This document shows positions 37,385 to 46,560 of a stretch of DNA of 64,000 nucleotides, one piece after another; position 1 is the stretch's first letter; every line of letters begins with the position of its first letter. The notes beneath the pieces are model-generated. The model had not been told where the DNA came from and did no database searches. It was given only the letters and a program-made list of their open reading frames with translations. Made by a program: the position numbers and the translations under genes. This DNA is from Halobacteriovorax vibrionivorans (GTDB taxonomy: Bacteria > Bdellovibrionota > Bacteriovoracia > Bacteriovoracales > Bacteriovoracaceae). The stretch is taken from NCBI RefSeq assembly GCF_003346865.1, contig NZ_QDKL01000003.1:727821-791820 (forward strand). The letters are read 5' to 3'.

Positions 37385-37501
37385 TTAGTGATGATCATCC
37401 ATCATCGCATCATCAAAGTCTTTACATGCAATCGCTAGAGATGCTGGTAAAAGTGCCCAAAACCCTACTAAACACAATGCAACAAATACTTCTAAACTCA
37501 T
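37385..37501 (-). CDS. Small membrane protein, 38 residues
   Basis: A short frame from ATG 37501 to TAA 37385 has an AAGGA ribosome site 6 bases before the start. The product begins MSLEVFVALCLVGFWALLP, continues as one hydrophobic helix to about residue 25, and ends with an acidic/His tail (KDFDDAMMDDHH). The layout resembles small subunits of respiratory or transport complexes, but I do not recognise a family. It lies between the rmuC start side and the HAMP-like gene on the same strand. Confidence 0.6.
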   Translation of the reverse strand: MSLEVFVALCLVGFWALLPASLAIACKDFDDAMMDDHH

Positions 37502-37545
37502 ATATATTCCTTCGATAGATAAAATTTTATAAGAATCAAAGACTA

Positions 37546-38760
37546 TTATAAGTCATTTGACGGTTCCTGACTAGTAAATTCAACTTCTGCCACGTTGGCC
37601 AACTGTGCCTTATCAATCTCTACTTCCATAATTTTTTGGAATCTCTTAGAGATTTTACCTGTAGTTATATTGATATTATTAACGTCTTTAGTAACTGTTG
37701 CAAGATGCTTTGTTAGATCAGTCCATCTCTTCTCATAGAGATTAAAGTCTTTACCTAATTTATTGATTTCTTCGTGAAGAATAGACATATACTTTGAACG
37801 CTCCATATTCATCATAACACTTTGAACAGTTGTTAAAGTTGCCATAAAAGTTGTCGGTGATGCGATCCAAACATTATGCTTTTGAGAATAAGAAATAATA
37901 TCTTCATGATATGCGTGAATTTCAGCAAAGATGGCCTCGGCCGGAAGAAAGAGAACGGCCTGCTCAGCAGTCTCACCCTTAATAATATATTTACTCGAAA
38001 TATCATCGATATGTTTTTTTACATTTCGTACGAATTCTTTACGTGCACTCGCCTTCTCTTCCAATGATCCTTCAAACATTCTTTTGAAGTTTTCTAATGG
38101 AAACTTTGAATCCACACAAAGCTTTCCAATTGGATCAGGAAGATCAACCATTGCATCCACGAGCTTGTCATTACTTAATTTGTACTGAAGCTTATAATAC
38201 TTATCACCCTCACCAAATACTGACTTTAAAAGTGAAGTTAGCTGAACCTCACCAAAGATCCCACGTGATTTTTTATCAGTTAGAACTTCTTGAAGGCTTA
38301 CAACATTTGTCGAAAGTGATTCGATTTTCTTTTGGGCCTCATCAATTTTAGCAAGACGAGCAATAATTCCAGTAAAGGTTTCATTAGTCTTCTTGAAATT
38401 CTCGTTGAGGTTTTCTTGAACTTTATTATCAATATTTTGCAGTTTATCTTGGATTGACTTATTCGTTTTATCAAACTTCGCCTCAAGATCTTTTCCAAGC
38501 TGATCTTTAAAAGTGAAGAGATCCTTATTTAGAGCACCTTTTGTCTCCATCAATCTTTCAGCAACAAGTTCTCTTAGATTAGAGAAGTTTTCTGCTAGCT
38601 GATTATTATTTTTGAATAAAGTATCCGTCATTTCATTCTTTTGAGAACGAATTAAATTATTAACTTCGTCAAAGTTAACAACTTGCTCTTTTTTAAAAAT
38701 TAAAAAGAGGAATCCAATAATTACAATTTGAAGAACAATAACTACTATCGTTAAGGCCAT
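37546..38760 (-). CDS. rmuC: RmuC-family DNA recombination protein
   Basis: 404 residues. An N-terminal membrane helix (4-22) is followed by a long coiled coil (about 40-155) and the RmuC nuclease-like domain: KSRGIFGEVQL, VDSKFPLENF, ETAEQAVLFLPAEAIFAEI and ASPTTFMATLTTV. RmuC limits DNA inversions and rearrangement at repeats. The start codon overlaps the stop of the M23 lipoprotein gene upstream by one base. Confidence 0.94.
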   Translation of the reverse strand: MALTIVVIVLQIVIIGFLFLIFKKEQVVNFDEVNNLIRSQKNEMTDTLFKNNNQLAENFSNLRELVAERLMETKGALNKDLFTFKDQLGKDLEAKFDKTNKSIQDKLQNIDNKVQENLNENFKKTNETFTGIIARLAKIDEAQKKIESLSTNVVSLQEVLTDKKSRGIFGEVQLTSLLKSVFGEGDKYYKLQYKLSNDKLVDAMVDLPDPIGKLCVDSKFPLENFKRMFEGSLEEKASARKEFVRNVKKHIDDISSKYIIKGETAEQAVLFLPAEAIFAEIHAYHEDIISYSQKHNVWIASPTTFMATLTTVQSVMMNMERSKYMSILHEEINKLGKDFNLYEKRWTDLTKHLATVTKDVNNINITTGKISKRFQKIMEVEIDKAQLANVAEVEFTSQEPSNDL

Positions 38761-39719
38761 TAATTCATTCCTTCTTTTTCACTAGGCATTTTATATGCCT
38801 GTGGATTCAACTGCTTCTTTTGCTCTTTTAAAAATTGTAGGCCATCGACCCAATTACCTTGCACTCTCACTCCCCAATGAAGATGTGGAGCACTCGAGCG
38901 TCCAGTATTACCACTTAAAGCTATAATTTGACCACGTTTAACTGTATCGCCAGTTTTAACTTTAAATTCTGACAAGTGGCAATACATTGTGATGACACCA
39001 GCACCGTGATCAATAAAGACAGCCTTTCCATTAAAGAAGAGATCTTCAACAAGGATTACTTTCCCATCGTTTGATGCTTTGATTGGCGTTGGCCTTCTTG
39101 CTCGCATATCCGTACCAGAATGCCAGCTATTTTTCTTATCGTTAAATACACGACGATTACCATAAACAGCGGTGATCTTACTATTTAGCGGGCGGATAAA
39201 TTCTTTATCTGTTAATGAACGATCTGTAACAGCACTTGCATAAGCTTCACTTTGTAGTTTTACTTCTCTTTTCCAGCGCTCAACCGCTTCAGGAGAAAGA
39301 TCAACGTGCTTCTTTGCCACCTTGATATAAGATTTCTTATAATCAAATGGCCTTATATTAAATGTCGTAAAGTGATACTGAACTTCACTTCCGTAGACCT
39401 TAGACTTTAAGTAGCAATGAACATTACTTGGCGCATCTGTTTTCTCACCATCTTTTGTTTCAAAGTACCAATATCTCGGAGCATAGAATGCCGTTATTTT
39501 TCCATTTTTAATTTCGTGAGATAGCCTCTTATCTCCACAGAGAATATGAAATTCTTCCCCGAGACTTGGCAGGTCTAAAATAATCTTATTCACCTTACCT
39601 GGGTAGGCTATACGTTGTTCAACGTCATAAGTTCCAAGCTTTGGTAGAGGCTTAAGGCCTGCACATGAACAGAGAAAGAGTAAAAATGAAAATAGGAAAA
39701 ATGTTGTATTGTGTCTCAT
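38760..39719 (-). CDS. M23-family metallopeptidase, lipoprotein
   Basis: 319 residues with a lipoprotein signal (LCSC, Cys19). The C-terminal LytM/M23 domain has zinc-ligand motifs HSGTDMR and HLHWG plus GNTGRSSAPHL, so the enzyme should be catalytically competent and cleave peptidoglycan cross-links. The N-terminal 150 residues are strand-rich and unique. Peptidoglycan enzymes of this type serve either in division or, in predators, in prey-wall modification; the sequence does not say which. Confidence 0.88.
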   Translation of the reverse strand: MRHNTTFFLFSFLLFLCSCAGLKPLPKLGTYDVEQRIAYPGKVNKIILDLPSLGEEFHILCGDKRLSHEIKNGKITAFYAPRYWYFETKDGEKTDAPSNVHCYLKSKVYGSEVQYHFTTFNIRPFDYKKSYIKVAKKHVDLSPEAVERWKREVKLQSEAYASAVTDRSLTDKEFIRPLNSKITAVYGNRRVFNDKKNSWHSGTDMRARRPTPIKASNDGKVILVEDLFFNGKAVFIDHGAGVITMYCHLSEFKVKTGDTVKRGQIIALSGNTGRSSAPHLHWGVRVQGNWVDGLQFLKEQKKQLNPQAYKMPSEKEGMN

Positions 39720-39823
39720 AAGGAAATTATGGCAAATAAGTTGCGATTTTTAAAGGCCTATTGCTTTAAAAGTGCTAAAAATAAGGGTATAAACAAATAT
39801 ATTTATTTCGAAGGGGTAATTAA

Positions 39824-41167
39824 ATGGCGACGATTAGGCCACAAAATGCAAAAGGGACACGTGACTTTGGTCCACTTGAATCATCAAGACGAAATTATAT
39901 ATTTGATACAATTAAAAAAAGGTTTCAATCACATGGCTTTATGCCGCTAGAGACACCTGCCGTTGAGAACCTGAACGTCCTCACTGGTAAATATGGAGAA
40001 GAAGGAGATAAGCTTCTTTTTCGCGTTCTAAACTCAGGAGACTTTCTAAAGAAGGTAAAGCCAGAAGATTTAGAAGAGAAGAATCTTGGAGCAATTTCAG
40101 CAAAGATGTGTGATCGAGGTCTGCGCTATGACCTTACCATCCCATTTGCTCGCTATGTGTGTGCCAATTTAAATGAACTGGCCCTCCCATTTAAACGCTA
40201 TCAAATTCAGCCAGTTTGGCGTGCGGATCGTCCTCAAAAAGGCCGTTATCGCGAATTCTATCAATGTGATGGAGATATTATTGGAACAGAATCACTTCTA
40301 AGTGAAGTTTCCCTAGTTGAAGTCTATCACGATGTTTTTAACGACCTAAAGCTTGATGGTGTTGAAATCGTCATCAACAACAGAAAGATCCTTCAAGGTA
40401 TTGCTAGTGTTCTCGGCGTCAGCGATAAGCTTACCGATATGACTATTGCCATTGATAAGCTCGATAAGATTGGAGCTGAGAAAGTTGGAGAAGAACTTTT
40501 AAAACGCGACTTTAGTGAAGAGCAAGTAGCAAGACTCTCAACACTTCTTACCTTAGAAGGAAGCTCTGATGAGAAGCTTTCAACAATCAAAGAATTTCTA
40601 GGAGAAGACGAAGTTGGAAAACTTGGCCTTGAAGAACTTGAATTCGTTCTCTCAAATGTGCGTGAGCTAGGAATTGAAAACCTTGTCTTTGATCCGACTC
40701 TAGCAAGAGGACTTGATTACTACACAGGTTGCATTTTTGAAGTAAAACTTGTTGATGGTTCAATGGGAAGTATCGGTGGCGGTGGACGCTATGACGATCT
40801 AACGAGTATGTTTGGTCAAAAAGAGAAGCTCTCAGGTGTTGGAATCTCATTTGGAGCTGAAAGAATTTATGATGTCATGCTTGATCGTGGACTCTTTGAA
40901 GATATCAGCGCAAGCGTAGATTTTATGATCATCAATATGAGTGATGACGACCAAAAAGAATACCTCCAAATTGCTCGCAACTTTAGAGCACAAGGCCGTT
41001 CAATTGAGATCTACCCTACTTCGGCCAAGATGAAGAAGCAGATGACTTACGCCAACAAGCGTGGGGTTAAGAATGTAATCTTCTATGGGGATCAGGAAAA
41101 AGAACAAAGAATTTTAAAAATAAAAGACATGGAAACAGGTCAAGAGAAACAAGAAAGCCTCGCATAG
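39824..41167 (+). CDS. hisS: Histidyl-tRNA synthetase
   Basis: 447 residues, a class II aminoacyl-tRNA synthetase. The start NAKGTRDFGPLE, motif 2 with FYQCDGDIIG, RYDLTIPFARYV and the histidine-specific motif RGLDYYTGCIFEV are all present, followed by the anticodon-binding domain. It charges tRNA-His. A GGGG ribosome site lies 7-10 bases before ATG 39824. The stop codon is inside the loop of the terminator hairpin. Confidence 0.97.
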   Translation: MATIRPQNAKGTRDFGPLESSRRNYIFDTIKKRFQSHGFMPLETPAVENLNVLTGKYGEEGDKLLFRVLNSGDFLKKVKPEDLEEKNLGAISAKMCDRGLRYDLTIPFARYVCANLNELALPFKRYQIQPVWRADRPQKGRYREFYQCDGDIIGTESLLSEVSLVEVYHDVFNDLKLDGVEIVINNRKILQGIASVLGVSDKLTDMTIAIDKLDKIGAEKVGEELLKRDFSEEQVARLSTLLTLEGSSDEKLSTIKEFLGEDEVGKLGLEELEFVLSNVRELGIENLVFDPTLARGLDYYTGCIFEVKLVDGSMGSIGGGGRYDDLTSMFGQKEKLSGVGISFGAERIYDVMLDRGLFEDISASVDFMIINMSDDDQKEYLQIARNFRAQGRSIEIYPTSAKMKKQMTYANKRGVKNVIFYGDQEKEQRILKIKDMETGQEKQESLA

Positions 41168-41182
41168 CGAGGCTTCTTTATT
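41155..41182 (+). terminator. Intrinsic terminator of hisS
   Basis: AAGCCTCGC (41155-41163) and GCGAGGCTT (41167-41175) form a perfect 9-bp stem with a 3-base loop, followed by CTTTATTT. The hisS stop codon lies within the loop region, so the hairpin overlaps the end of the coding sequence. Confidence 0.85.
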
Positions 41183-41205
41183 TCTAACGAAATGAATTCG
41201 TTTGA

Positions 41206-41463
41206 TTATCCTAGGATATCGTATGGACGAATTGTCTTTCTACCGTTAGCTGTACATCTCTTTTGAGCTTGATCAACTAGCCAGTATACGTACTCGTTCA
41301 TTGCTTCAAGAGCGTCTGAAGATACGTTGTATCCTTTACCCTTTAGTGCTTCTTTAGTTTTTGAACCAACTAGTAGCATTTCCTTTTTCTTAGTTGATTT
41401 CTTAGCTGCTTTTTTCTTTGGAGCTGCTTTCTTCTTAGTTGCTGCTTTTTTCTTTTTAGCCAT
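41206..41463 (-). CDS. Bacterial histone-fold protein with lysine-rich N-terminal tail
   Basis: 85 residues. Residues 1-27 are an Ala/Lys tail (KKKK and AAPKKKAAKK units). Residues 30-85 match a histone fold: VGSKTKEALK, the middle helix DALEAMNEYVYWLVDQAQKR, then ANGRKTIRPYDIL, which corresponds to the archaeal and Bdellovibrio histone GRKT-loop and final RPxDI/L. Bacterial histones such as Bd0055 of Bdellovibrio are short DNA-binding dimers; a basic tail in front of the fold is an addition. It has its own ribosome site (AGAGGT) and stands alone. Confidence 0.83.
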   Translation of the reverse strand: MAKKKKAATKKKAAPKKKAAKKSTKKKEMLLVGSKTKEALKGKGYNVSSDALEAMNEYVYWLVDQAQKRCTANGRKTIRPYDILG

Positions 41464-41655
41464 TTTAAACCTCTTGTTTAGTTGTTTTAGTAGAAAAATA
41501 TGTAATATAGTAATTTTAAGTACCTAGCATTTATTACGTCAATAAAAAAAACCGATCGCCTCCTATAATCGCCGAAAATTAGGCTTAATTATCCTAAATA
41601 ACTGGGTAAAATACGTCATTTTGCATAAAATCATTCCTTGAGATAGTCTTTAGAG

Positions 41656-42093
41656 ATGGAAAAGCAAGTGTTTAAAATTGCAAGCCAAAAAAGCAACAGG
41701 TTCATTTTAGTAATTAAGAATCTTACTAGTCACACTAGTGTGCTTGAGATAAATAAGTGCCATCTTGTTATGCTTGTGTCTCCGCAAAAACTAACGGCTC
41801 TATTACCGAAAAATAGCTGTGCCCTAGGGCATAGGATTGAATTATATATTGTCCAAAATTCACTTGTAACAAAGGCCAATTCAGCCGATTTAACAAAGCA
41901 TGAGCAGGCCATAAAGCTAACAAGTGAAGTCATGGATATTGGTGCATATAACGACGAGCAGAACCACGTAACTTTTAAAGTTCTGGAAGAGAGTAAGGAG
42001 ATGCACGAGAAGATTGAAAATGTAATTTTGAATCGATTAGAGAAGACAAATAATTTATTAGATAAATTTAGGAAAGTACCAGTCGATGAGTAA
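41656..42093 (+). CDS. Hypothetical protein upstream of a TPR/pseudo-receiver gene
   Basis: 145 residues, no signal peptide or membrane helix. The first 70 residues contain short strands, and residues 110-140 form a long charged helix. It may be a small PilZ-like or similar beta-barrel plus helix, but the key arginine motif is not clear, so no family is assigned. Its end overlaps the next gene by 8 bases, which suggests joint production. Confidence 0.6.
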   Translation: MEKQVFKIASQKSNRFILVIKNLTSHTSVLEINKCHLVMLVSPQKLTALLPKNSCALGHRIELYIVQNSLVTKANSADLTKHEQAIKLTSEVMDIGAYNDEQNHVTFKVLEESKEMHEKIENVILNRLEKTNNLLDKFRKVPVDE

Positions 42094-43429
42094 CGAAGAT
42101 TCAAGAAAACAAACATTCTTTAAAGACTTAGAAGTCTTAGTGGTTGAGTCTCTCGGGAATGCCCGTGTTGCATACGAGAATGCATTCAAGTCACTTGGTA
42201 TTGAACGTAAGAATGTACGTTTTGCTAAGACTTTTCATGATGCCCTTAAAGAGCTCGACTCTTTTGAGCCCAATCTTGTTTTTAGCTACGAAGTACTTGA
42301 TCAAGGTCGCTATAACGACGTTTTAAAGAAGCACTTAAAGCTTCAGCCAAATCGAATCAACAACAGCTTCATTCTACTGACTCAAAACGATTCCATTGAT
42401 GCGATTTCAAAAATTGCTCAACAACAAGTGGATCTCGTTCTACCGATCCCATTCACTGTAGATAGTATAAAAGCCTTAATGGATAAGTTATACGAGATGA
42501 AGTCATCTCCAAGTGATTATCGAAAACTTATCAATGCCGCTTATGAACAAGTAGGAAAAGATCATGCAAAAGTTTTTGAGATTGTAGAGAAGGCCAGAGA
42601 GTTATCAAAAGGGCCATATGAAACATATTATCTGGAAGGACTTTGTCATTTCAAAGATAAGAATTTTGAAGAGTCCCTTAAAGCACTTGAGAAGTCTTAT
42701 ACAATAAACCCAAAAGACTTTAATACTCTAAAGCTATTTTTTAAAACTTATAAACATCAGAAAAATTACTATATGGCCTTGCAGTATTCACTTAAACTAC
42801 ATGCGGACTACCCTATTTCACCTGATATGTTGAAAGACTTATCAATGGTTGCAGTTGCAGCTGGTAAGCATGAATTAATTTTAAATTATTATGATGCTTA
42901 TAAGAAAGTAAATGAGCCTTCAGATGAAATCAAAGATGCCATTTCTGCGGCCATTGTCATCTATGCTCGATGTGAACTTGAAAAAATTGAATTTGATAAA
43001 TCATCTATTCAAGACTTACAAAAAAATAAGAAATACTTAAAGGCATTAAAGCTAATTGAGGAAGCTTCAATCATTTGCGCAACAAAGCCTGCAATTTTAG
43101 AAAAAATGATTATTATCCTGACTCAAACACCAGATAATAAGACCACCAAATTCGTGCAAGTTAAGCAAAAAGAAAAATTTCCAAAGTATGAGAATGCTCC
43201 ACTCATGGATGCCCTCGTCGCAGATAAAGACTCTACTGCTTCCCAGTCTTTAAAGATGGCCATCGACACATTAAATAGTGGATTCAAATCAGAAGAATTA
43301 TTTGAAATTATCATCAAACGCTCTGTCGATATGAATCGTAAAGAAGAGAGTATTCAGGAGTGGTATGAGCAGGCCATCAAAATCTATCCCCATATGAAGT
43401 CTCGTCTGAATAAATTTTATAACGCTTAA
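42086..43429 (+). CDS. Degenerate response-regulator receiver fused to TPR repeats
   Basis: 447 residues. Residues 14-135 follow a receiver (CheY-like) fold with LEVLVVES at strand 1 and ILLTQND at strand 4, but the phospho-acceptor strand reads PNLVFSYEVLD, with no Asp at the usual position. Residues 150-350 are TPR-like helices (EAxxxLEKSYTINP-type units). A very similar receiver-TPR layout is found in delta-type bacteria. The domain probably binds a partner without phosphorylation. Translation is coupled to the gene before it. Confidence 0.72.
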   Translation: MSNEDSRKQTFFKDLEVLVVESLGNARVAYENAFKSLGIERKNVRFAKTFHDALKELDSFEPNLVFSYEVLDQGRYNDVLKKHLKLQPNRINNSFILLTQNDSIDAISKIAQQQVDLVLPIPFTVDSIKALMDKLYEMKSSPSDYRKLINAAYEQVGKDHAKVFEIVEKARELSKGPYETYYLEGLCHFKDKNFEESLKALEKSYTINPKDFNTLKLFFKTYKHQKNYYMALQYSLKLHADYPISPDMLKDLSMVAVAAGKHELILNYYDAYKKVNEPSDEIKDAISAAIVIYARCELEKIEFDKSSIQDLQKNKKYLKALKLIEEASIICATKPAILEKMIIILTQTPDNKTTKFVQVKQKEKFPKYENAPLMDALVADKDSTASQSLKMAIDTLNSGFKSEELFEIIIKRSVDMNRKEESIQEWYEQAIKIYPHMKSRLNKFYNA

Positions 43430-43527
43430 CGAAATTCCAGTCACTTACGCACTTTTGAAAAATAAATTCCTTTGCAGAATTTTTCTTAAATTATATAAAA
43501 ATGGGAAATATTAGGGAGGGGTTTATT

Positions 43528-44139
43528 ATGTTTAGAGCAGTTATATTGCTAGTGGCCATTGTTTATCTAACAAGCACAATGGCACAATTTAGAGCACCAC
43601 AAATACCGAACTATACACAATCTGCATGTGTTGAAAAATTGTGTTCAGGTAACGAAAGAGAATGTTCATCTAATTATGAACTAAGAAGAATTTACGATGC
43701 GTGTACAAGACAACTGGACTTAGGTTGTATTAACAATTCAATGAGACTTCTTTCACGTTTTGATCAAAATGATCACAATGAGCTTTATGCAATTGCTCGT
43801 TCTTGCCAATACGTAACAGGAAATGTTCAAGCAACAGTAATGGCAAATTTAAGTCGCTACGATCGTAATGATCTTAATGAAGTAACAAGCTTAAATTCAC
43901 AACTTTGGTTAGTACAAAATTCATGTCTTAACAGTGCGCTTTCAAGATTAAGCAGAAGAGACTTTGATAGCCAAGAAGACATCAGAAGAGTTATGTCACA
44001 ATGTGTAGGAACATTTAATGTTGCCTGCTTTGAAAATGAATGTGATGGACACTTCGCATGTAATGATCAAAATGAAGTAGTGAATGCTTTAAGAAAATGT
44101 ATAAGTGGACCTAGTCTACAAGACCGTCGTCGTCTATAA
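43528..44139 (+). CDS. Secreted cysteine-containing repeat protein
   Basis: 203 residues from ATG 43528, preceded by a strong GGGAGGGG ribosome site; an in-frame ATG at 43501 lacks one. A signal peptide (ending TSTMAQ) is followed by four imperfect repeats of 35-45 residues with the core L-S-R-[FYR]-D-x-[ND]-D-x-[ND]-E and a following Cys (RSCQ, QNSC, SQC, RKC). Paired cysteines suggest disulfides in the periplasm or outside. I do not recognise the family. Confidence 0.65.
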   Translation: MFRAVILLVAIVYLTSTMAQFRAPQIPNYTQSACVEKLCSGNERECSSNYELRRIYDACTRQLDLGCINNSMRLLSRFDQNDHNELYAIARSCQYVTGNVQATVMANLSRYDRNDLNEVTSLNSQLWLVQNSCLNSALSRLSRRDFDSQEDIRRVMSQCVGTFNVACFENECDGHFACNDQNEVVNALRKCISGPSLQDRRRL

Positions 44140-44191
44140 ATAACGAAATATAAAACACACAAGAAACACAACACACACAATTAGGTTTTTA

Positions 44192-46393
44192 ATGACGAAA
44201 ATTCTTTTTAAAATAATGGCCATCACGATGGTGGCCACTTTTACACAAGCAGACTTTAACCGTTCAATTCTCTTTAGTGGTCGACTAGCGAATTCATGTG
44301 AATTTGTAAGCGATCAAGCTGTCCTAGAAGTTGTTGACTCCCTAACAATAGCAATTAAAGACATCAAAGATGAGCGCTATCGTTGCCAATCAATCTATGC
44401 AAACTCAAAGGCCTTCCTTTCTTCACTAAGTGAGCAATATAAGGGCAATGCCAATGAAGTTTCTATTATCGATTCAAACTTAGAGACGATTGCAAGTGAG
44501 GTTTATCAACTTGTGGCAAATAGTAATTATAACGGTGAATACGATGATGAGATCCTCTCTCTACAAAGAAGAAGAAATGAGATCCTCGATTCAGATTACC
44601 GTAAAGAAAATGGCGTTGTTGATAGTCTCACAATGGCCACAACAATCTTAGATGACCTAAGAGATGCGCCAGAATGTGATGATGACTTAGGTCCAAAAAT
44701 GCTTCGCCCTGCAGTTATGTTAATGGGACAAGTTGCCGGTGCTCTATACCCAGGCTCTTCCCTATTCACTTCTGCAGCTTCTACAGGACTTGCCAATATG
44801 GTTGATAGTCTTGTCTCTTACGTAAGTTATAAAGGAAGTGATGCTTATCAAGCGTTAGAAGACTTATATAATGATCGAAATTACTACGTATCTTATAAGT
44901 GTGCATATAAGAATATCAATGCCATGACTTGTAACCTACGTCGTAAGAATGCAACAAGAGAAGAAGCTAAGTGGTTATATGACTACATTCAAAGGCTAGA
45001 CACTCCAGACAAAGACTTTCAAAGAATTAAAAATTTAAGAAAGCACTACCCTCGTATCCAAAGAATTCTAAGTGAATTAAGAGATATTTATGAAACTGCA
45101 AATCAACAAGATACAATTGTAACCATTGCAACTCTTCAAAAGGAGCAAGCAAAGCTTAGACTGCAACAGCCTGATCCATATCAAATCGAAGAGTGGAATG
45201 ATGAATATCAAAATATAAAAACTTGGGGAACGTGGTCACAAACTTTAACCTGGTTTGCTAATGTAAATGCAAAGTTAAATGTCTATTGTCGTGAATTCCA
45301 AGACGGTAAGTACTGGGTAAATCAGAATAGTGATTGCCAGGAAAACCAAATTGCTCGAAATGAAGATCGTACACAGTATATTCAAGAAGTAATTAAACCA
45401 GCTTTAGCTGATCTTGCGGCCGACAAAGAAAGACTTTCAGAGAAGCTTAGAAATTCAGTTAACGTTGAAAGATTGTATAAAATCATCGAAGCAGAAGATA
45501 ATTGGCGAGATAATAAGAAAGATTTTTCAATCTCAGAAGTCATCGAAATCTTTGAAGAGGACTTAACAAAAACGGGAACGAGGCCACAAGCAACTGCCCT
45601 ATTTTCAGTTCGTATGAGAAACGCTTTAAAAGCACTTAAGGCCCTTGTTAATTTTGAGAAGGTTGTTGTCAATGTTCCAAGTCTGACACCAGAAGACTGT
45701 GATATCGACGCTCCAAATTGCCAGTGCAATAGCTTTAAGGACCTATCACAAGCAGCTTATACTTATTTAGCAAATAATTTATCAGATGGTGATGTTCTTT
45801 CAGTTGAGACAATCGATGCGACCTTCTATAACTACATCCGTGCAGTTGAAGAATACTTCCTCTATGGACTTCCATATGCAGAAAGCCCACAGCTAACATA
45901 TGAGGATAGCTTAAATTATTCGAAATATACTTTTTTAATCCCAATCTATCGCGGAATTCAACAAAATCTACTAAGAGGAGATAATGTTGGAGCAAGTAAT
46001 ATTCCTCTCATGAATACGGCAAGAGAAAGCTTTGAGAAAGTTTTTGGAAAGTCGATTATTAAGATCCTAAATAAGAATGCAAAGAAAGTTCTTAAGAAGG
46101 GAAAAAGACACGATAGCTATCGCGACACTCTCCATTCATGTGCTATCTACTACCCAATGCTTAAGAAAAAAGGCATGGGGCTAAGAGCAAAATTCTTAGC
46201 AAAGAGATGTGCTGAGATTCTTGATGACAGCGGTGGTATTCCCTACCTAGTCAATGGAAGCGAGCGCTTCTCAACGAAAAATGAGGCCTATGAGTCACAG
46301 TGCTTCTATCGAAACTACGAAGAGGCCGTAAGTGTAAAGAAGGCCGAACTTGCTCGAGAACTTGATCAAAATGGAGATCTTCCAGAATTATAA
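44192..46393 (+). CDS. Large secreted helical protein of unknown function
   Basis: 733 residues with a signal peptide (about 1-20, ending THAQA-like TQADF). The mature protein is mostly charged helices with 13 or so cysteines, including CDIDAPNCQC, and no enzymatic motif I recognise. It follows the repeat protein by 52 bases, so both may be co-expressed. Large secreted proteins without homologues are common in predatory bacteria, which is the only hint to a role. Confidence 0.65.
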   Translation: MTKILFKIMAITMVATFTQADFNRSILFSGRLANSCEFVSDQAVLEVVDSLTIAIKDIKDERYRCQSIYANSKAFLSSLSEQYKGNANEVSIIDSNLETIASEVYQLVANSNYNGEYDDEILSLQRRRNEILDSDYRKENGVVDSLTMATTILDDLRDAPECDDDLGPKMLRPAVMLMGQVAGALYPGSSLFTSAASTGLANMVDSLVSYVSYKGSDAYQALEDLYNDRNYYVSYKCAYKNINAMTCNLRRKNATREEAKWLYDYIQRLDTPDKDFQRIKNLRKHYPRIQRILSELRDIYETANQQDTIVTIATLQKEQAKLRLQQPDPYQIEEWNDEYQNIKTWGTWSQTLTWFANVNAKLNVYCREFQDGKYWVNQNSDCQENQIARNEDRTQYIQEVIKPALADLAADKERLSEKLRNSVNVERLYKIIEAEDNWRDNKKDFSISEVIEIFEEDLTKTGTRPQATALFSVRMRNALKALKALVNFEKVVVNVPSLTPEDCDIDAPNCQCNSFKDLSQAAYTYLANNLSDGDVLSVETIDATFYNYIRAVEEYFLYGLPYAESPQLTYEDSLNYSKYTFLIPIYRGIQQNLLRGDNVGASNIPLMNTARESFEKVFGKSIIKILNKNAKKVLKKGKRHDSYRDTLHSCAIYYPMLKKKGMGLRAKFLAKRCAEILDDSGGIPYLVNGSERFSTKNEAYESQCFYRNYEEAVSVKKAELARELDQNGDLPEL

Positions 46394-46397
46394 TATT

Positions 46398-46430
46398 GCC
46401 AAGCCCTCACGGTTTGGCTATTATCTTTCT
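46398..46430 (+). terminator. Terminator after the large secreted protein gene
   Basis: GCCAAGCC (46398-46405) pairs with GGTTTGGC (46411-46418), one G-T pair, with a 5-base loop, followed by TATTATCTTTCTT. It lies 5 bases past the stop and 19 bases before the tRNA. Confidence 0.65.
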
Positions 46431-46448
46431 TGAAAATATCTCAATTGA

Positions 46449-46524
46449 GGGCCTTTAGCTCAGCTGGGAGAGCGCTTCGCTGGCAGCGAAGAGGTCAGCG
46501 GTTCGATCCCGCTAAGGTCCACCA
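46449..46524 (+). tRNA. tRNA-Ala (anticodon GGC)
   Basis: A 76-base tRNA with encoded CCA. The acceptor stem GGGCCTT/AAGGTCC includes the G3-U70 pair that defines alanine identity. The D arm is AGCTCAGCTGGGAGAGC, the anticodon arm CTTCG-CTGGCAG-CGAAG gives anticodon GGC, and the T arm is GCGGTTCGATCCCGC. The accessory region begins right after it; tRNA 3' ends are common integration sites, but no repeated 3' end was found further on. Confidence 0.97.
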
Positions 46525-46532
46525 TTTTTCGT

Positions 46533-46560
46533 AAGGCTTTTTTTAGAAGGCCTTTTTTTT
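46533..46560 (+). terminator. Terminator after tRNA-Ala
   Basis: AAGGC (46533-46537) and GCCTT (46550-46554) form a short stem around a T-rich loop, followed by a run of eight T (46553-46560). Confidence 0.7.

Noticed and set aside
39711..39950. 79-residue frame at the hisS start
   Set aside because: It overlaps hisS in another frame; the hisS N-terminus with a good ribosome site explains the region.
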